Part shown: positions 9,556-18,593 of the stretch, in pieces
Layout: each line of letters starts with the position of its first letter
Position numbering within the stretch: the first letter of the stretch is position 1
Translations under genes and position numbers: made by a program
Notes under the pieces: model-generated
Database searches by the model: none
Seen by the model: the letters and a program-made list of their open reading frames with translations, nothing else
Told to the model about the DNA's origin: nothing
NCBI RefSeq assembly: GCF_014750655.1
Contig: NZ_JABBXD010000009.1
Location: 62,001 to 126,000 of the forward strand
Reading direction: 5' to 3'
DNA length: 64,000 nucleotides
Source of the DNA: Salinimonas profundi
Lineage (GTDB): Bacteria > Pseudomonadota > Gammaproteobacteria > Enterobacterales > Alteromonadaceae

Positions 9556-10508
9556 TGCGACGTATAAAACGGCCTCCCATTGAAGTATTCAATCTGTCCT
9601 TTCTGGATATTATCTCCTGCGCATTCGGCGCGGTCATCATGCTTGTATTGCTGGCGAAGAATGGCGAGCAGGATACTGAGCAGGGTTCTGCTGATTTGTC
9701 GGTACTGATTGAAAATGTGCTGGCTGCCCAGCAGTCGGTGGAATCACTAAAGGGCGCGCTATCTGACAAGCAACAGGAACTGGCCGCGGCACAGGCGCAG
9801 TCAGCTTCGGTGACCGAGCAACAGAAAAACCTGGAAACTTCTATTCCCCGTGCGCAGCAAACGCTGGCTCAGCTCCAGGACAAAGCAAAATCGCTACGCG
9901 AGGAAATCCGTCAGGCCAATGCGCGTCTAAACGTTGAAAACAGCGCGCAGGAACCTGACGAAGAAGTTGGCGGCATCCCCACCGATGCAGATTATGTTGT
10001 TTTTGTGATTGATAACTCCGGCTCAATGTCATCGGGTAGCAGCTGGATGAAGGTCACCCAGGTCGTCAAAGACATTATAAAATCTCACCCGCAAATGAAG
10101 GGATTTCAGATAATGGCAGCGGATGGTACGCATATGTACTCATCGCAGCGCGGAAAGTGGCTTAGCGACAGTCAGTCGATGCGAGACAAAGCGATTTCAC
10201 GTCTTGCCGGTTTCAGAGGCGGGGCAAGTGCCCCTGAAGTGGGTATCAATGACGCGCTGGATTTGTACGGAAGCACCCAGGGCAAAGTCAGTCTTTATGT
10301 ATTTGGTGACGACTATCGTCCCGCTGACCTGGACAGTGTAGTATCACAAATAACCAGTAAAAATGCCGACCAGAGCGGGCGCGCAAAAGTGCGAATACAT
10401 GGGATCGGGTTCAACCGGCCCAGAAACGGGAACGCCCAGCAGTTCGCTGCCTTTATGCAGGCCGTAGCCAAACGCAACCGGGGAGCCTTTGTCGGGTTGT
10501 ATTTTTAG
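9555..10508 (+). CDS. TM-coiled-coil-vWA protein 2, putative motor B-type subunit
   Basis: Paralogue of the preceding gene with the same design over 317 residues: an N-terminal TM that begins FNLSFLDIISCAFGAVIMLV (Asp at residue 18), a long coiled coil (about 50-130), and a vWA domain (about 145-317). The start at 9555 is set by the TGATG overlap with the upstream stop. The DxSxS motif is intact (DNSGSM), but the usual Thr of the second metal-site loop is not seen: the region reads GGASAPEVGINDAL, and the third loop is FGDDY instead of TDG. The two proteins therefore probably form a heterodimer with one complete and one altered metal site; that is inference. Confidence 0.87.
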   Translation: MRRIKRPPIEVFNLSFLDIISCAFGAVIMLVLLAKNGEQDTEQGSADLSVLIENVLAAQQSVESLKGALSDKQQELAAAQAQSASVTEQQKNLETSIPRAQQTLAQLQDKAKSLREEIRQANARLNVENSAQEPDEEVGGIPTDADYVVFVIDNSGSMSSGSSWMKVTQVVKDIIKSHPQMKGFQIMAADGTHMYSSQRGKWLSDSQSMRDKAISRLAGFRGGASAPEVGINDALDLYGSTQGKVSLYVFGDDYRPADLDSVVSQITSKNADQSGRAKVRIHGIGFNRPRNGNAQQFAAFMQAVAKRNRGAFVGLYF

Positions 10509-10627
10509 CGCTGGCTTATAGAGGTACATGCAAATTATCGCATAGTACATACTACCATCGGATCCGCGTTGCACTGATCCTGCGAACAACGATAGCATAC
10601 GGGTGTATCTGATCAGCGAACATCATT
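10509..10627. other. Gap inside the cluster before its last gene
   Basis: 119 bases with no gene. It breaks the otherwise tight spacing of the cluster. I see no terminator hairpin with a T run. A weak internal promoter is possible but I could not pick a convincing -35/-10 pair. Confidence 0.35.
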
Positions 10628-11134
10628 ATGACTGAACTAGAAAGTGCTATTAGCGACCGTGAAAAAGCAATACGGCTGATTCTTGCGGTTATCCTTATCA
10701 GCTTCGGACTCATTGCAGCAATGGGTGTATCGACCTACAACAATTTTGATGCTGTCTATGCGCAGCGACTGAGCGCCTACCCCACGGTGAGTGCGATCGC
10801 TACGTTACCCAATGTTGCCGCTATGGTGTGTTTGATTCTGGTGAATGTAGCAGCAGTCTCAAAACTGCGCAGAGCCAACCAGGCGCTAACGCTTAAGGCG
10901 TACTCGCTGTTAATGGATTCAGGTTTCAGCGAGCAGGATCCCCAGCAGCAGGTCATGAAACAACGGTTTCTGAGTGCGGCAGGTCTGCCTTCAGACTACT
11001 CCCTCAATCGTTTGGCCAAAATGAAGACCTTTCACTTTATGAATGTGGCCAGCCCGGTAAGTCGCGCCATACAAAAACAACGCGCATCCTGGATTGCCGT
11101 GAGCAGAAAAATCGAAAAGCGTGCGGCACAGTGA
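10628..11134 (+). CDS. Two-TM membrane protein of unknown function, last gene of the cluster
   Basis: Not recognised. The 168-residue product has two hydrophobic helices (about residues 16-38, LILAVILISFGLIAAMGV, and 60-78, LPNVAAMVCLILVNVAAV) separated by a short loop, and a basic, probably cytoplasmic C-terminal half (LRRANQALTLKAYSLLMDSG, then AIQKQRAS and KIEKRAAQ). It is co-directional with the channel and vWA genes but 119 bases behind them, and is closed by a strong terminator. It may be an accessory of the motor-like complex or an independent gene. Confidence 0.65.
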   Translation: MTELESAISDREKAIRLILAVILISFGLIAAMGVSTYNNFDAVYAQRLSAYPTVSAIATLPNVAAMVCLILVNVAAVSKLRRANQALTLKAYSLLMDSGFSEQDPQQQVMKQRFLSAAGLPSDYSLNRLAKMKTFHFMNVASPVSRAIQKQRASWIAVSRKIEKRAAQ

Positions 11135-11151
11135 CCGATACAGTTGAGAGT

Positions 11152-11178
11152 AAAAAAGGCGGCCATAGCCGCCTTTTT
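11152..11178. terminator. Bidirectional rho-independent terminator
   Basis: GGCGGC (11158-11163), loop CATA, GCCGCC (11168-11173), flanked by A6 on the left and T5 on the right. It can stop the plus-strand cluster ending at 11134 and the minus-strand frmB ending at 11181. Confidence 0.88.
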
Positions 11179-11180
11179 GA

Positions 11181-12022
11181 TTAAATCAGCCCTAAGTGAC
11201 TGGCGTGAAATTGCAGATGGTCATCGATAAATGACGCAATAAAGAAGTAGCTGTGATCGTACCCCTCGTGCATATTTAACGTAAGTTGTGTATCAGATTG
11301 CTGCGCGGCATTAACCAGCGCTTCAGGCTTAAGCTGCTCATTTAAAAACTGATCGGCATGCCCCTGTTCCACCAGCAACGGAACGTAATGTTGCTTTTGA
11401 GCCAGTAAGCAGGCGGCATCATATTCTTTCCACAGCTCCCTGTCTTCGCCCAGATACTGGCTGAACGCTTTCTCGCCCCACGGGCACTGCGTGGGGTTAG
11501 CAACCGGACTAAACGCAGAGACTGACACATAACGCTCTGGTGCTCTTAAGCCAATTACCAGCGCACCATGTCCGCCCATAGAGTGTCCACTGATAGCCCG
11601 CTCACCGGTGACCGGAAAAGAGGATTCAATAAGCTCGGGAAGCTCTTTGGTGACATAATCATACATCTGATAATGGGTTTTCCACGGCGCCTGGGTGGCA
11701 TTCACGTAGAAGCCGGCGCCAAGCCCCATGTCGTAAGCGCCGTCACTGTCATCTGGTACATCATCGCCCCGCGGGCTGGTATCCGGCGCTACGATCGCCA
11801 TGCCTAATTCTGCCGCCAGCTTCATTGCACCGGCCTTTTGCATGAAGTTTTCATCTGTACAGGTGAGACCCGACAACCAGTACAGCACCGGCACCGGATT
11901 ATCTTCAGACGCAAACGGCGGCAGAAAGATAGCAAACGTCATCTCACAGTTTACCGTCGAAGCAGCATGCTTATAGCGGCAGTGTCTGCCACCGAATGCC
12001 CGGTTTTCAGCAATCAACTCCA

Positions 12023-12023
<1 letters not shown>
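11181..12023 (-). CDS. frmB: S-formylglutathione hydrolase
   Basis: Serine hydrolase that splits S-formylglutathione to formate and glutathione, the second step of formaldehyde detoxification. The 280-residue length fits the family. The nucleophile elbow GHSMGGHGAL (around residue 150) and the late HEGYDHSYFFI block with the catalytic His are visible, along with the early YWLSGLTCTDENF motif. It overlaps the upstream frmA stop by one base (TAATG), so the two are translated as an operon. No frmR-like regulator lies next to the pair. Confidence 0.96.
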
Positions 12024-13183
<1,160 letters not shown>

Positions 13184-13269
13184 TTAATTTATCTATTACC
13201 AGTAAACGGTCTATCGGCTTTTGGTTCAAGTTCGTTTACACTAAGCGCCAAATATAAAAGGTGAATGTC

Positions 13270-14169
13270 ATGCTTAAAAACCTTTGCCATCATTTACTTG
13301 GCGTAGTTTCGGTTACAATTTATTTTATCAACACGGTCATCTGGGCCACACCCATTATTTTGTTATCCGTGTGCAAACTTATTCCCGTCCAACCGTGGCG
13401 AACGTTCATTACCTATTTTCTTGATAGCTGCGCCACCGCCTGGATCGGCGTCAATAATTTAAATCAGCGTGTGTTGAGTAATACCACCTGGCACGTCAAC
13501 GGCCTTAATCAACTGACACCGCGGGACTGGTACCTGGTCATGGCCAATCACCAGTCATGGGTAGACATTCTGGTGCTTCAGCGTATCTTCAACCGTCGCA
13601 TTCCGTTTCTGAAGTTTTTTCTGAAAAAAGAGCTTATCTGGGTGCCGATCCTTGGTCTGGCATGGTGGGCGCTGGATTTTCCGTTTATGCGCCGGTACAC
13701 CAAAGCGTTTCTGGCGAAAAATCCGCACATGAAAGGCAAAGATATGGAAACCACCCGCCGGGCCTGTGAAAAGTTTCAGCATAAGCCGGTCAGTATTATG
13801 AATTTTGTTGAGGGCACCCGATTTACCACCGCTAAACATGACGCGCAAGACTCGCCGTTTGTACATCTACTTAAGCCGCGGGCTGGTGGTATTGCCTTTG
13901 TGCTCTCAGCAATGGGTGGCCAGTTGCATAAATTGATTGATGTCACTATTGATTATCCCAACGGCGTTCCTTCATTCTGGGATTTTGTTAGTGGTAAAGT
14001 CAAAGATATACGGGTTGAGGTGATGGTTACACCCATCAAAGATATTATCGACGGTGGCTTTTTCAGTGATACCTATTTTTCTGATCCCGAGCAGCGTGAG
14101 CGCTTTCAGCAATGGCTGAACAGCCGCTGGACCGAAAAAGACCAGTTACTGACCACGTTAAGATCGTAA
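13270..14169 (+). CDS. YihG-like 1-acylglycerol-3-phosphate acyltransferase, copy 1
   Basis: PlsC-family membrane acyltransferase resembling E. coli YihG, expected to acylate lysophosphatidic acid or related lysolipids at the inner membrane. The ATG at 13270 has AAAGG eight bases upstream; GTG at 13261 lies on that site and is rejected. Two N-terminal hydrophobic stretches precede the catalytic H-x4-D motif (ANHQSWVD, about residue 92) and the substrate motif NFVEGTRF (about 178). It is followed six bases later by a close paralogue, suggesting tandem duplication. Confidence 0.9.
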   Translation: MLKNLCHHLLGVVSVTIYFINTVIWATPIILLSVCKLIPVQPWRTFITYFLDSCATAWIGVNNLNQRVLSNTTWHVNGLNQLTPRDWYLVMANHQSWVDILVLQRIFNRRIPFLKFFLKKELIWVPILGLAWWALDFPFMRRYTKAFLAKNPHMKGKDMETTRRACEKFQHKPVSIMNFVEGTRFTTAKHDAQDSPFVHLLKPRAGGIAFVLSAMGGQLHKLIDVTIDYPNGVPSFWDFVSGKVKDIRVEVMVTPIKDIIDGGFFSDTYFSDPEQRERFQQWLNSRWTEKDQLLTTLRS

Positions 14170-14175
14170 AGCGCC

Positions 14176-15069
14176 ATGTTAAGAGTAGTACTTGCCCCTT
14201 TAATATTTCTCATCCACACCCCTTTGCAGATTGCTAATTTAGCGTTGTGGGCATCGCTTATTATCGGGCTGGGGTTCATCAAACTGATTATCCCCATCAA
14301 GGGTTTTCGTCGGATGCTGGCCAGCGTGATGCATTTTTGTATGTTCGCATTTGGAAAAATCAGCGTGGCAATGATTTGTCTTTTTAACCCGATAAAAATT
14401 GAAAGACAATTCAGTGCCCCCGTGTCTTTGCAAAGCTGGTATCTGATTGTGGCAAATCACCTCAGTTATCTGGATATTATCTTACTTATTGAGCTTGCTG
14501 CTGGCCGTATTCCGGCACCGAAATTTTTTCTTAAAAAAGAGCTTATCTGGCTTCCGTTTGTCGGCCTTGGTGCCTGGGCACTGGACATGCCATTTATGCG
14601 GCGTTATTCACGGGCGTTTGTGGCTAAAAATCCGCACCTGGCAGGTAAAGATATTGAAACTACCAAGCGCTATTGTCAGCGCTTTACTGAGACGCCCACC
14701 ACAGTAATTAATTTTGTGGAAGGCACCCGGTTCACGCCCGCTAAACACGCAGCCAAAAAAAGTGACTATGTTGCACTGCTGCCGCCAAAGGCAGGCGGTA
14801 TCGCTTTTACCATGGCTACGATGGGTGATCTATTTACCAATATTCTTGATATTTCACTGCTGTACCCGGATAACCGCAAGCATCCGATGATGGCTATGTT
14901 AAGTGGTCAAATGCGGCGCATTATTGTGGATGTCAACGTACTGGAGCTACCACCACAGTCTAAAGGCGATTATTTCCGGGACGAGCAATTCAGAACCGGC
15001 TTTCAACACTGGCTGAATGCGTTATGGCGGTCCAAAGACCAGCGTATCAGACACTTTTTGGAGAAATAG
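14176..15069 (+). CDS. YihG-like 1-acylglycerol-3-phosphate acyltransferase, copy 2
   Basis: Second acyltransferase of the same family (297 residues). The H-x4-D motif (ANHLSYLD), the PKFFLKKELIWLPFVGLG block, MPFMRRYSRAFVAKNPH and NFVEGTRFTPAKHA are all intact and line up with copy 1, so both are probably active. The sequences have diverged well beyond a recent duplication and may differ in acyl or head-group preference. The ribosome site of the following channel gene overlaps the last codons of this gene. Confidence 0.9.
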   Translation: MLRVVLAPLIFLIHTPLQIANLALWASLIIGLGFIKLIIPIKGFRRMLASVMHFCMFAFGKISVAMICLFNPIKIERQFSAPVSLQSWYLIVANHLSYLDIILLIELAAGRIPAPKFFLKKELIWLPFVGLGAWALDMPFMRRYSRAFVAKNPHLAGKDIETTKRYCQRFTETPTTVINFVEGTRFTPAKHAAKKSDYVALLPPKAGGIAFTMATMGDLFTNILDISLLYPDNRKHPMMAMLSGQMRRIIVDVNVLELPPQSKGDYFRDEQFRTGFQHWLNALWRSKDQRIRHFLEK

Positions 15070-15070
15070 T

Positions 15071-16399
15071 TTGGATTTTAGTGAATCAGCCAGAGAGCTA
15101 TTCCTTACCATAGTACATAAACTGCTGCCGACGGTAACCCCTGACGACGCGCTTTTTAACGTGATTGCGGTGGGTACTATTTTCGTTACCGCTGCGGTCA
15201 TCTACGTACCCATTCGTGTACTTTTTCGTCTCTATATAGAACGTCTGGTTAAACGCACCCGCAGCGGCTGGGATGATGCGCTACTCAACCACGGCTTTTT
15301 TCGCCGGCTGGTACATCTTGTACCTGCATTGGTCATCTTCCTGCTCACCCCGGTGCTTATCCAACAGGATGGCTTACTTTACGGGGTCGTCATCAAGGTG
15401 TCATTGCTTTACATGATGGCTGTCGCCCTGCTCACGATTTTTGCGGTGTTATCCACACTCGAAGACATGTATAACGCCTCTTATCTGGCCAACCGGACAC
15501 CCATCACCGGTTTTATTCAGGTGGCCAAGTTAATCTTTACCATTATTGTTTTGTTGTTATGCATCTCAATCATCATTGAGCGCAACCCACTGTTTATATT
15601 ATCCGGTGTCACCGCCCTGGCGGCGGTACTGTTACTGATTTTCAGAGATACCATTCTGGGTTTTGTCGCTGGTATACAGATAGCAGCAAACCGAATGTTC
15701 AAAAACGGGGACTGGATCCAAATCACCAAATTTGAAGTGGATGGGGAGATCCGGGAAATTGGCCTGACCAACGTTAAGGTGCAAAACTGGGATATGACAA
15801 TATCTACTCTGCCCACCTACTCGCTAACTAATGAGGCGGTAAAAAACTGGCGTGGGATGCAGGAATCGGGCGGACGTCGCATTAAGCGTGCTATTCATAT
15901 CGACATACATTCTATACGTCTGTGCGATAAGGCGATGCTCGACCGCTTTTCAAAAATTCGCCGACTGACAGACTACATAGATGGAAAATTAACGGAGCTT
16001 CGTGAATATCATCAGGATGAAAAAATCGACGAGACGGACTTGCTCAATAGTCGTAAACTGACCAATATCGGGACGTTTCGCGCCTATCTCTCCAAATATC
16101 TGACCCAACATCCGAAGATAAACCAGACGATGTCGGTCATGGTGCGCCAGCTTCCTCCCAACGAACTTGGAATTCCCCTTGAGCTGTATTGCTTTTCTAC
16201 TGAGAAAACATGGGTCGAATTTGAAGCTGTGCAGGCTGACATTTTTGACCACGTGATGGCCATGCTGGATGTGTTCGATTTACGTGCTTATCAGCGTGAC
16301 AGCCATTTACTGGCCTGGAATGCTAATCGCGCAATGCCAGCTAAGCAATATGAAACGATGCCAGCATTGGCATCCCAAAGCAGCGACGCTGATACCTGA
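15071..16399 (+). CDS. MscS-family mechanosensitive channel, YbdG/MscM-like
   Basis: Inner-membrane channel gated by membrane tension. The start is TTG at 15071: GGAG lies seven bases upstream and the codon follows the previous stop by one base; no nearby ATG gives a sensible N-terminus. The 442-residue protein has about five hydrophobic segments, then the MscS beta domain: RDTILGFVAGIQIAANRMF, GDWIQI, GEIREIGLTNVKVQNWD, and NWRGMQESGGRRIKRAIHID, a block I recall from E. coli YbdG. Coupling with two acyltransferases suggests shared expression of membrane-lipid and membrane-stress functions. Confidence 0.92.
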   Translation: MDFSESARELFLTIVHKLLPTVTPDDALFNVIAVGTIFVTAAVIYVPIRVLFRLYIERLVKRTRSGWDDALLNHGFFRRLVHLVPALVIFLLTPVLIQQDGLLYGVVIKVSLLYMMAVALLTIFAVLSTLEDMYNASYLANRTPITGFIQVAKLIFTIIVLLLCISIIIERNPLFILSGVTALAAVLLLIFRDTILGFVAGIQIAANRMFKNGDWIQITKFEVDGEIREIGLTNVKVQNWDMTISTLPTYSLTNEAVKNWRGMQESGGRRIKRAIHIDIHSIRLCDKAMLDRFSKIRRLTDYIDGKLTELREYHQDEKIDETDLLNSRKLTNIGTFRAYLSKYLTQHPKINQTMSVMVRQLPPNELGIPLELYCFSTEKTWVEFEAVQADIFDHVMAMLDVFDLRAYQRDSHLLAWNANRAMPAKQYETMPALASQSSDADT

Positions 16400-16422
16400 G
16401 CGTCGCCTGACAGCGTATCAGG
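16383..16422. other. Nested inverted repeats between convergent genes
   Basis: GCGACGCT (16383-16390) pairs with AGCGTCGC (16399-16406), and CTGATAC (16389-16395) can instead pair with GTATCAG (16415-16421). The repeats span the stop codon of the channel gene and lie before the stop of the convergent small gene. There is no T run, so this is not a classical intrinsic terminator. Confidence 0.4.
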
Positions 16423-16609
16423 CCAGTGCGTAGCTCATGAGCAGGCATACCACCAGGCCTGATACACCAAAAAAGCCATATTCTATTTTGTGCTGCATGC
16501 CCCTGGCCCCGGTATCACTTCCCATAAAGCCCATAATTATGCTGGTCATACCGAGTACAAACGCCAGCAAACCAATGCCAAAACCCAGGGCGCCCATCCA
16601 TTCACTCAT
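16418..16609 (-). CDS. Small two-TM membrane protein, 63 residues
   Basis: Not recognised. The ATG at 16609 has AAGG eight bases upstream on the minus strand. The product has two hydrophobic helices (ALGFGIGLLAFVLGMTSIIM and FGVSGLVVCLLMSYALA) joined by a charged loop with GARGMQHKIEYG. Size, ribosome site and membrane design support a real gene, though it lies alone between convergent and divergent neighbours. Confidence 0.65.
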   Translation of the reverse strand: MSEWMGALGFGIGLLAFVLGMTSIIMGFMGSDTGARGMQHKIEYGFFGVSGLVVCLLMSYALA

Positions 16610-16943
16610 CGTTTAAGCCTTATAAGTACCTCAGCACGCATTCACTCAGTAATAGGATTACTGCACTACTGCGCGCTGCTAAGATGTTCAATTTGATGCT
16701 TTATTATGCATCATCAGACATCATTTTAGTAATTTTGATTAAACATTTTTCTGTTTTATTGCGCTGGCTCAAAAAGCCATAATTTAGCGAAATAAACCAA
16801 ACAATCGTTACAGACAGTGCGGTGCTTTCGCACAAAAAACGTATACTATTGATTATTAAAAATAAAAACTACTGGCACATCCTGTGCTGTAGCTAGTCAG
16901 TTATCGTATTAATTAAACCTCAGATTTGTAAAAAGGAAATGCA
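16610..16943. other. AT-rich divergent spacer
   Basis: 334 bases without a supported gene, between the small membrane protein (leftward) and yggN (rightward). It is clearly more AT-rich than its neighbours. A GTGCG/CGCAC inverted repeat lies at about 16819-16835, and a TATACT follows near 16843 that could be the yggN -10. An AAAAGGAAA ribosome site lies directly before the yggN ATG. Confidence 0.45.
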
Positions 16944-17735
16944 ATGAAATTACGCGCGTTAGCTCTGGCTGTATCGACACTACTGACCACGTCTGTCATG
17001 GCGCATGACAATGAATGTGACGTAAACCTGCAGGGAAATCTTGAATACAATAAGAAAATGATCACGGTTGAGATGGAAAATGGCAGTGTCATGACCATCA
17101 CACCGGATAATTTTCTGACGATAGATGGTGAAGCCGTTTCCCTGAACGATGATCAGCAGCAACATGTTGAAGATTACCGCACTGCAATAGATGAGGCGGT
17201 ACCGATGACAGTTAGCCTGGTCTCGGACAGCATTGATTTGGCCGGTACCGCAGTAGGCGAAGTCTTCGGAGAATTGCTTGGGCCTGATGATGAGCTGGTG
17301 CGTGATTTTCAGGGCACGCTAAAAGAAATGCGTGGTGAAATGGAGCAACATTTTTACACCAAAGACGGCAGTATTCGTGTGACTGGCAACGACTTTGAGG
17401 ACGACGGCTGGTTCGACAGTGCCTGGGAAGATAAGTTTGAAGACCGTATTGAGGATATGGTGAGCGAAGCGACCGGTAAGCTGCTGGTGGCCATTGGCTC
17501 ACAAATTGTTAGTGGTGATGGCGATATGGATGAGTTTGCTGACCGGATGGAAAACTTCGGCGAAAATCTTGAGGAGCGCCTCGAGAGCCAGGCCGAATCC
17601 ATTGAGCACCGGGCTGAAGATCTGTGCGACGTCCTTCGCGACGCCGATGTGGCAGAAAGCAAAATGCAAAAATCCATTCCGGGGCTGGATGAGCTGGATT
17701 TAATCAACATTGAGCGCCATAGCAATCGTATGTAA
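16944..17735 (+). CDS. yggN: YggN family (DUF2884) exported protein
   Basis: Periplasmic protein of the YggN/DUF2884 family, function unknown. The ATG at 16944 has AAAAGGAAA upstream. A signal peptide (ALALAVSTLLTTSVMA) ends at AHD. The mature protein begins with a short beta section holding a cysteine (ECDVNLQG), then a long acidic helical region, and closes with a second cysteine in EDLCDVLRDADVAESKMQ and the typical IPGLDELDLINI block. It stands alone on the plus strand. Confidence 0.85.
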   Translation: MKLRALALAVSTLLTTSVMAHDNECDVNLQGNLEYNKKMITVEMENGSVMTITPDNFLTIDGEAVSLNDDQQQHVEDYRTAIDEAVPMTVSLVSDSIDLAGTAVGEVFGELLGPDDELVRDFQGTLKEMRGEMEQHFYTKDGSIRVTGNDFEDDGWFDSAWEDKFEDRIEDMVSEATGKLLVAIGSQIVSGDGDMDEFADRMENFGENLEERLESQAESIEHRAEDLCDVLRDADVAESKMQKSIPGLDELDLINIERHSNRM

Positions 17736-17783
17736 GAGTCTGTGCTAGGATAGGTGTCACGATTCTTTCAGGCGCTTATTTGA

Positions 17784-18593
17784 ATGACAGCACTTACACT
17801 TTGTGGTTGTGGCTGGCTGGGAAAACAGCTGGCTGCAACGGCCTCCACCACCGATATTATCGGCACAACACAACGTGCAGACAATGTGTCCGCGTTACGC
17901 CAGTTAGGTGTCACGCCGTTTACCTTTCAGCTTGGCGATGACGTATCGCAGCTCACACAAGCCGCAAAACACAGTACCGTGGTGTTAAATATTCCGCCGG
18001 GTGCGCGCAAAAAGCCGCTCGATCCTGAATTTGTTCCGCAGATGTGCGCGCTCATCGACGAGTTTTTTGCCAACGACGCGTCAGCACTGATATTTATCAG
18101 CACAACCGCCGTTTACGGCGATAGCGAAAACACAGTGACAGAGAAAACGCCTGTTGCACCAACGACGCCATCAGGCAAAGCGCATGTTGAAATCGAACAG
18201 CATCTGCTCAGGCAGTATTCTCATAAAGCGGCAGTGTTCAGATTAGCAGGACTGGTCGGCGCCGATCGTCATCCGGTTAATTTTCTGGCGGGCAGACAGC
18301 TTGATAAGGGCGAACAGGTGGTTAATCTTGTGCACGGCGAAGATGTTTGCTCGGCAATACATCAGTGGCTATCCAACCCTGAGTTTGGAATCACCTATCA
18401 TTTATGCAGTCTGGAACACCCCAAACGAGGGGATTATTATCCGGCCTGCGCACGACAGCGGTCGCTGGCAGAGCCTGAATTTAATGAGGGGTATGAAATG
18501 CTCAGCCCAGCAGGTAAACGTATAGATGCAACCGCAAGCTGGCAACGTCTGGGGCTGACGCCAACGTATGCCAGCCCCTATGACATGATTTAA
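17784..18593 (+). CDS. YeeZ-like NAD-dependent epimerase/dehydratase family protein
   Basis: Rossmann-fold protein of the extended SDR superfamily; its substrate is unknown. The nucleotide-binding start is LCGCGWLGKQLA (residues 6-17), followed by a family-like FISTTAVYGDS block near residue 108. The usual Tyr-x3-Lys catalytic pair is not obvious, as in YeeZ-type relatives. The 269-residue length fits. Its TAA (18591-18593) touches the stop of the convergent transporter gene with no base between. Confidence 0.8.
   Translation: MTALTLCGCGWLGKQLAATASTTDIIGTTQRADNVSALRQLGVTPFTFQLGDDVSQLTQAAKHSTVVLNIPPGARKKPLDPEFVPQMCALIDEFFANDASALIFISTTAVYGDSENTVTEKTPVAPTTPSGKAHVEIEQHLLRQYSHKAAVFRLAGLVGADRHPVNFLAGRQLDKGEQVVNLVHGEDVCSAIHQWLSNPEFGITYHLCSLEHPKRGDYYPACARQRSLAEPEFNEGYEMLSPAGKRIDATASWQRLGLTPTYASPYDMI

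Noticed and set aside
7699..10508. Zorya-type anti-phage defence
   Set aside because: The channel subunit fits loosely, but ZorB-like proteins end in an OmpA/peptidoglycan-binding domain, not vWA, and no ZorC, ZorD helicase or nuclease gene is present. The flanking genes are envelope proteins.
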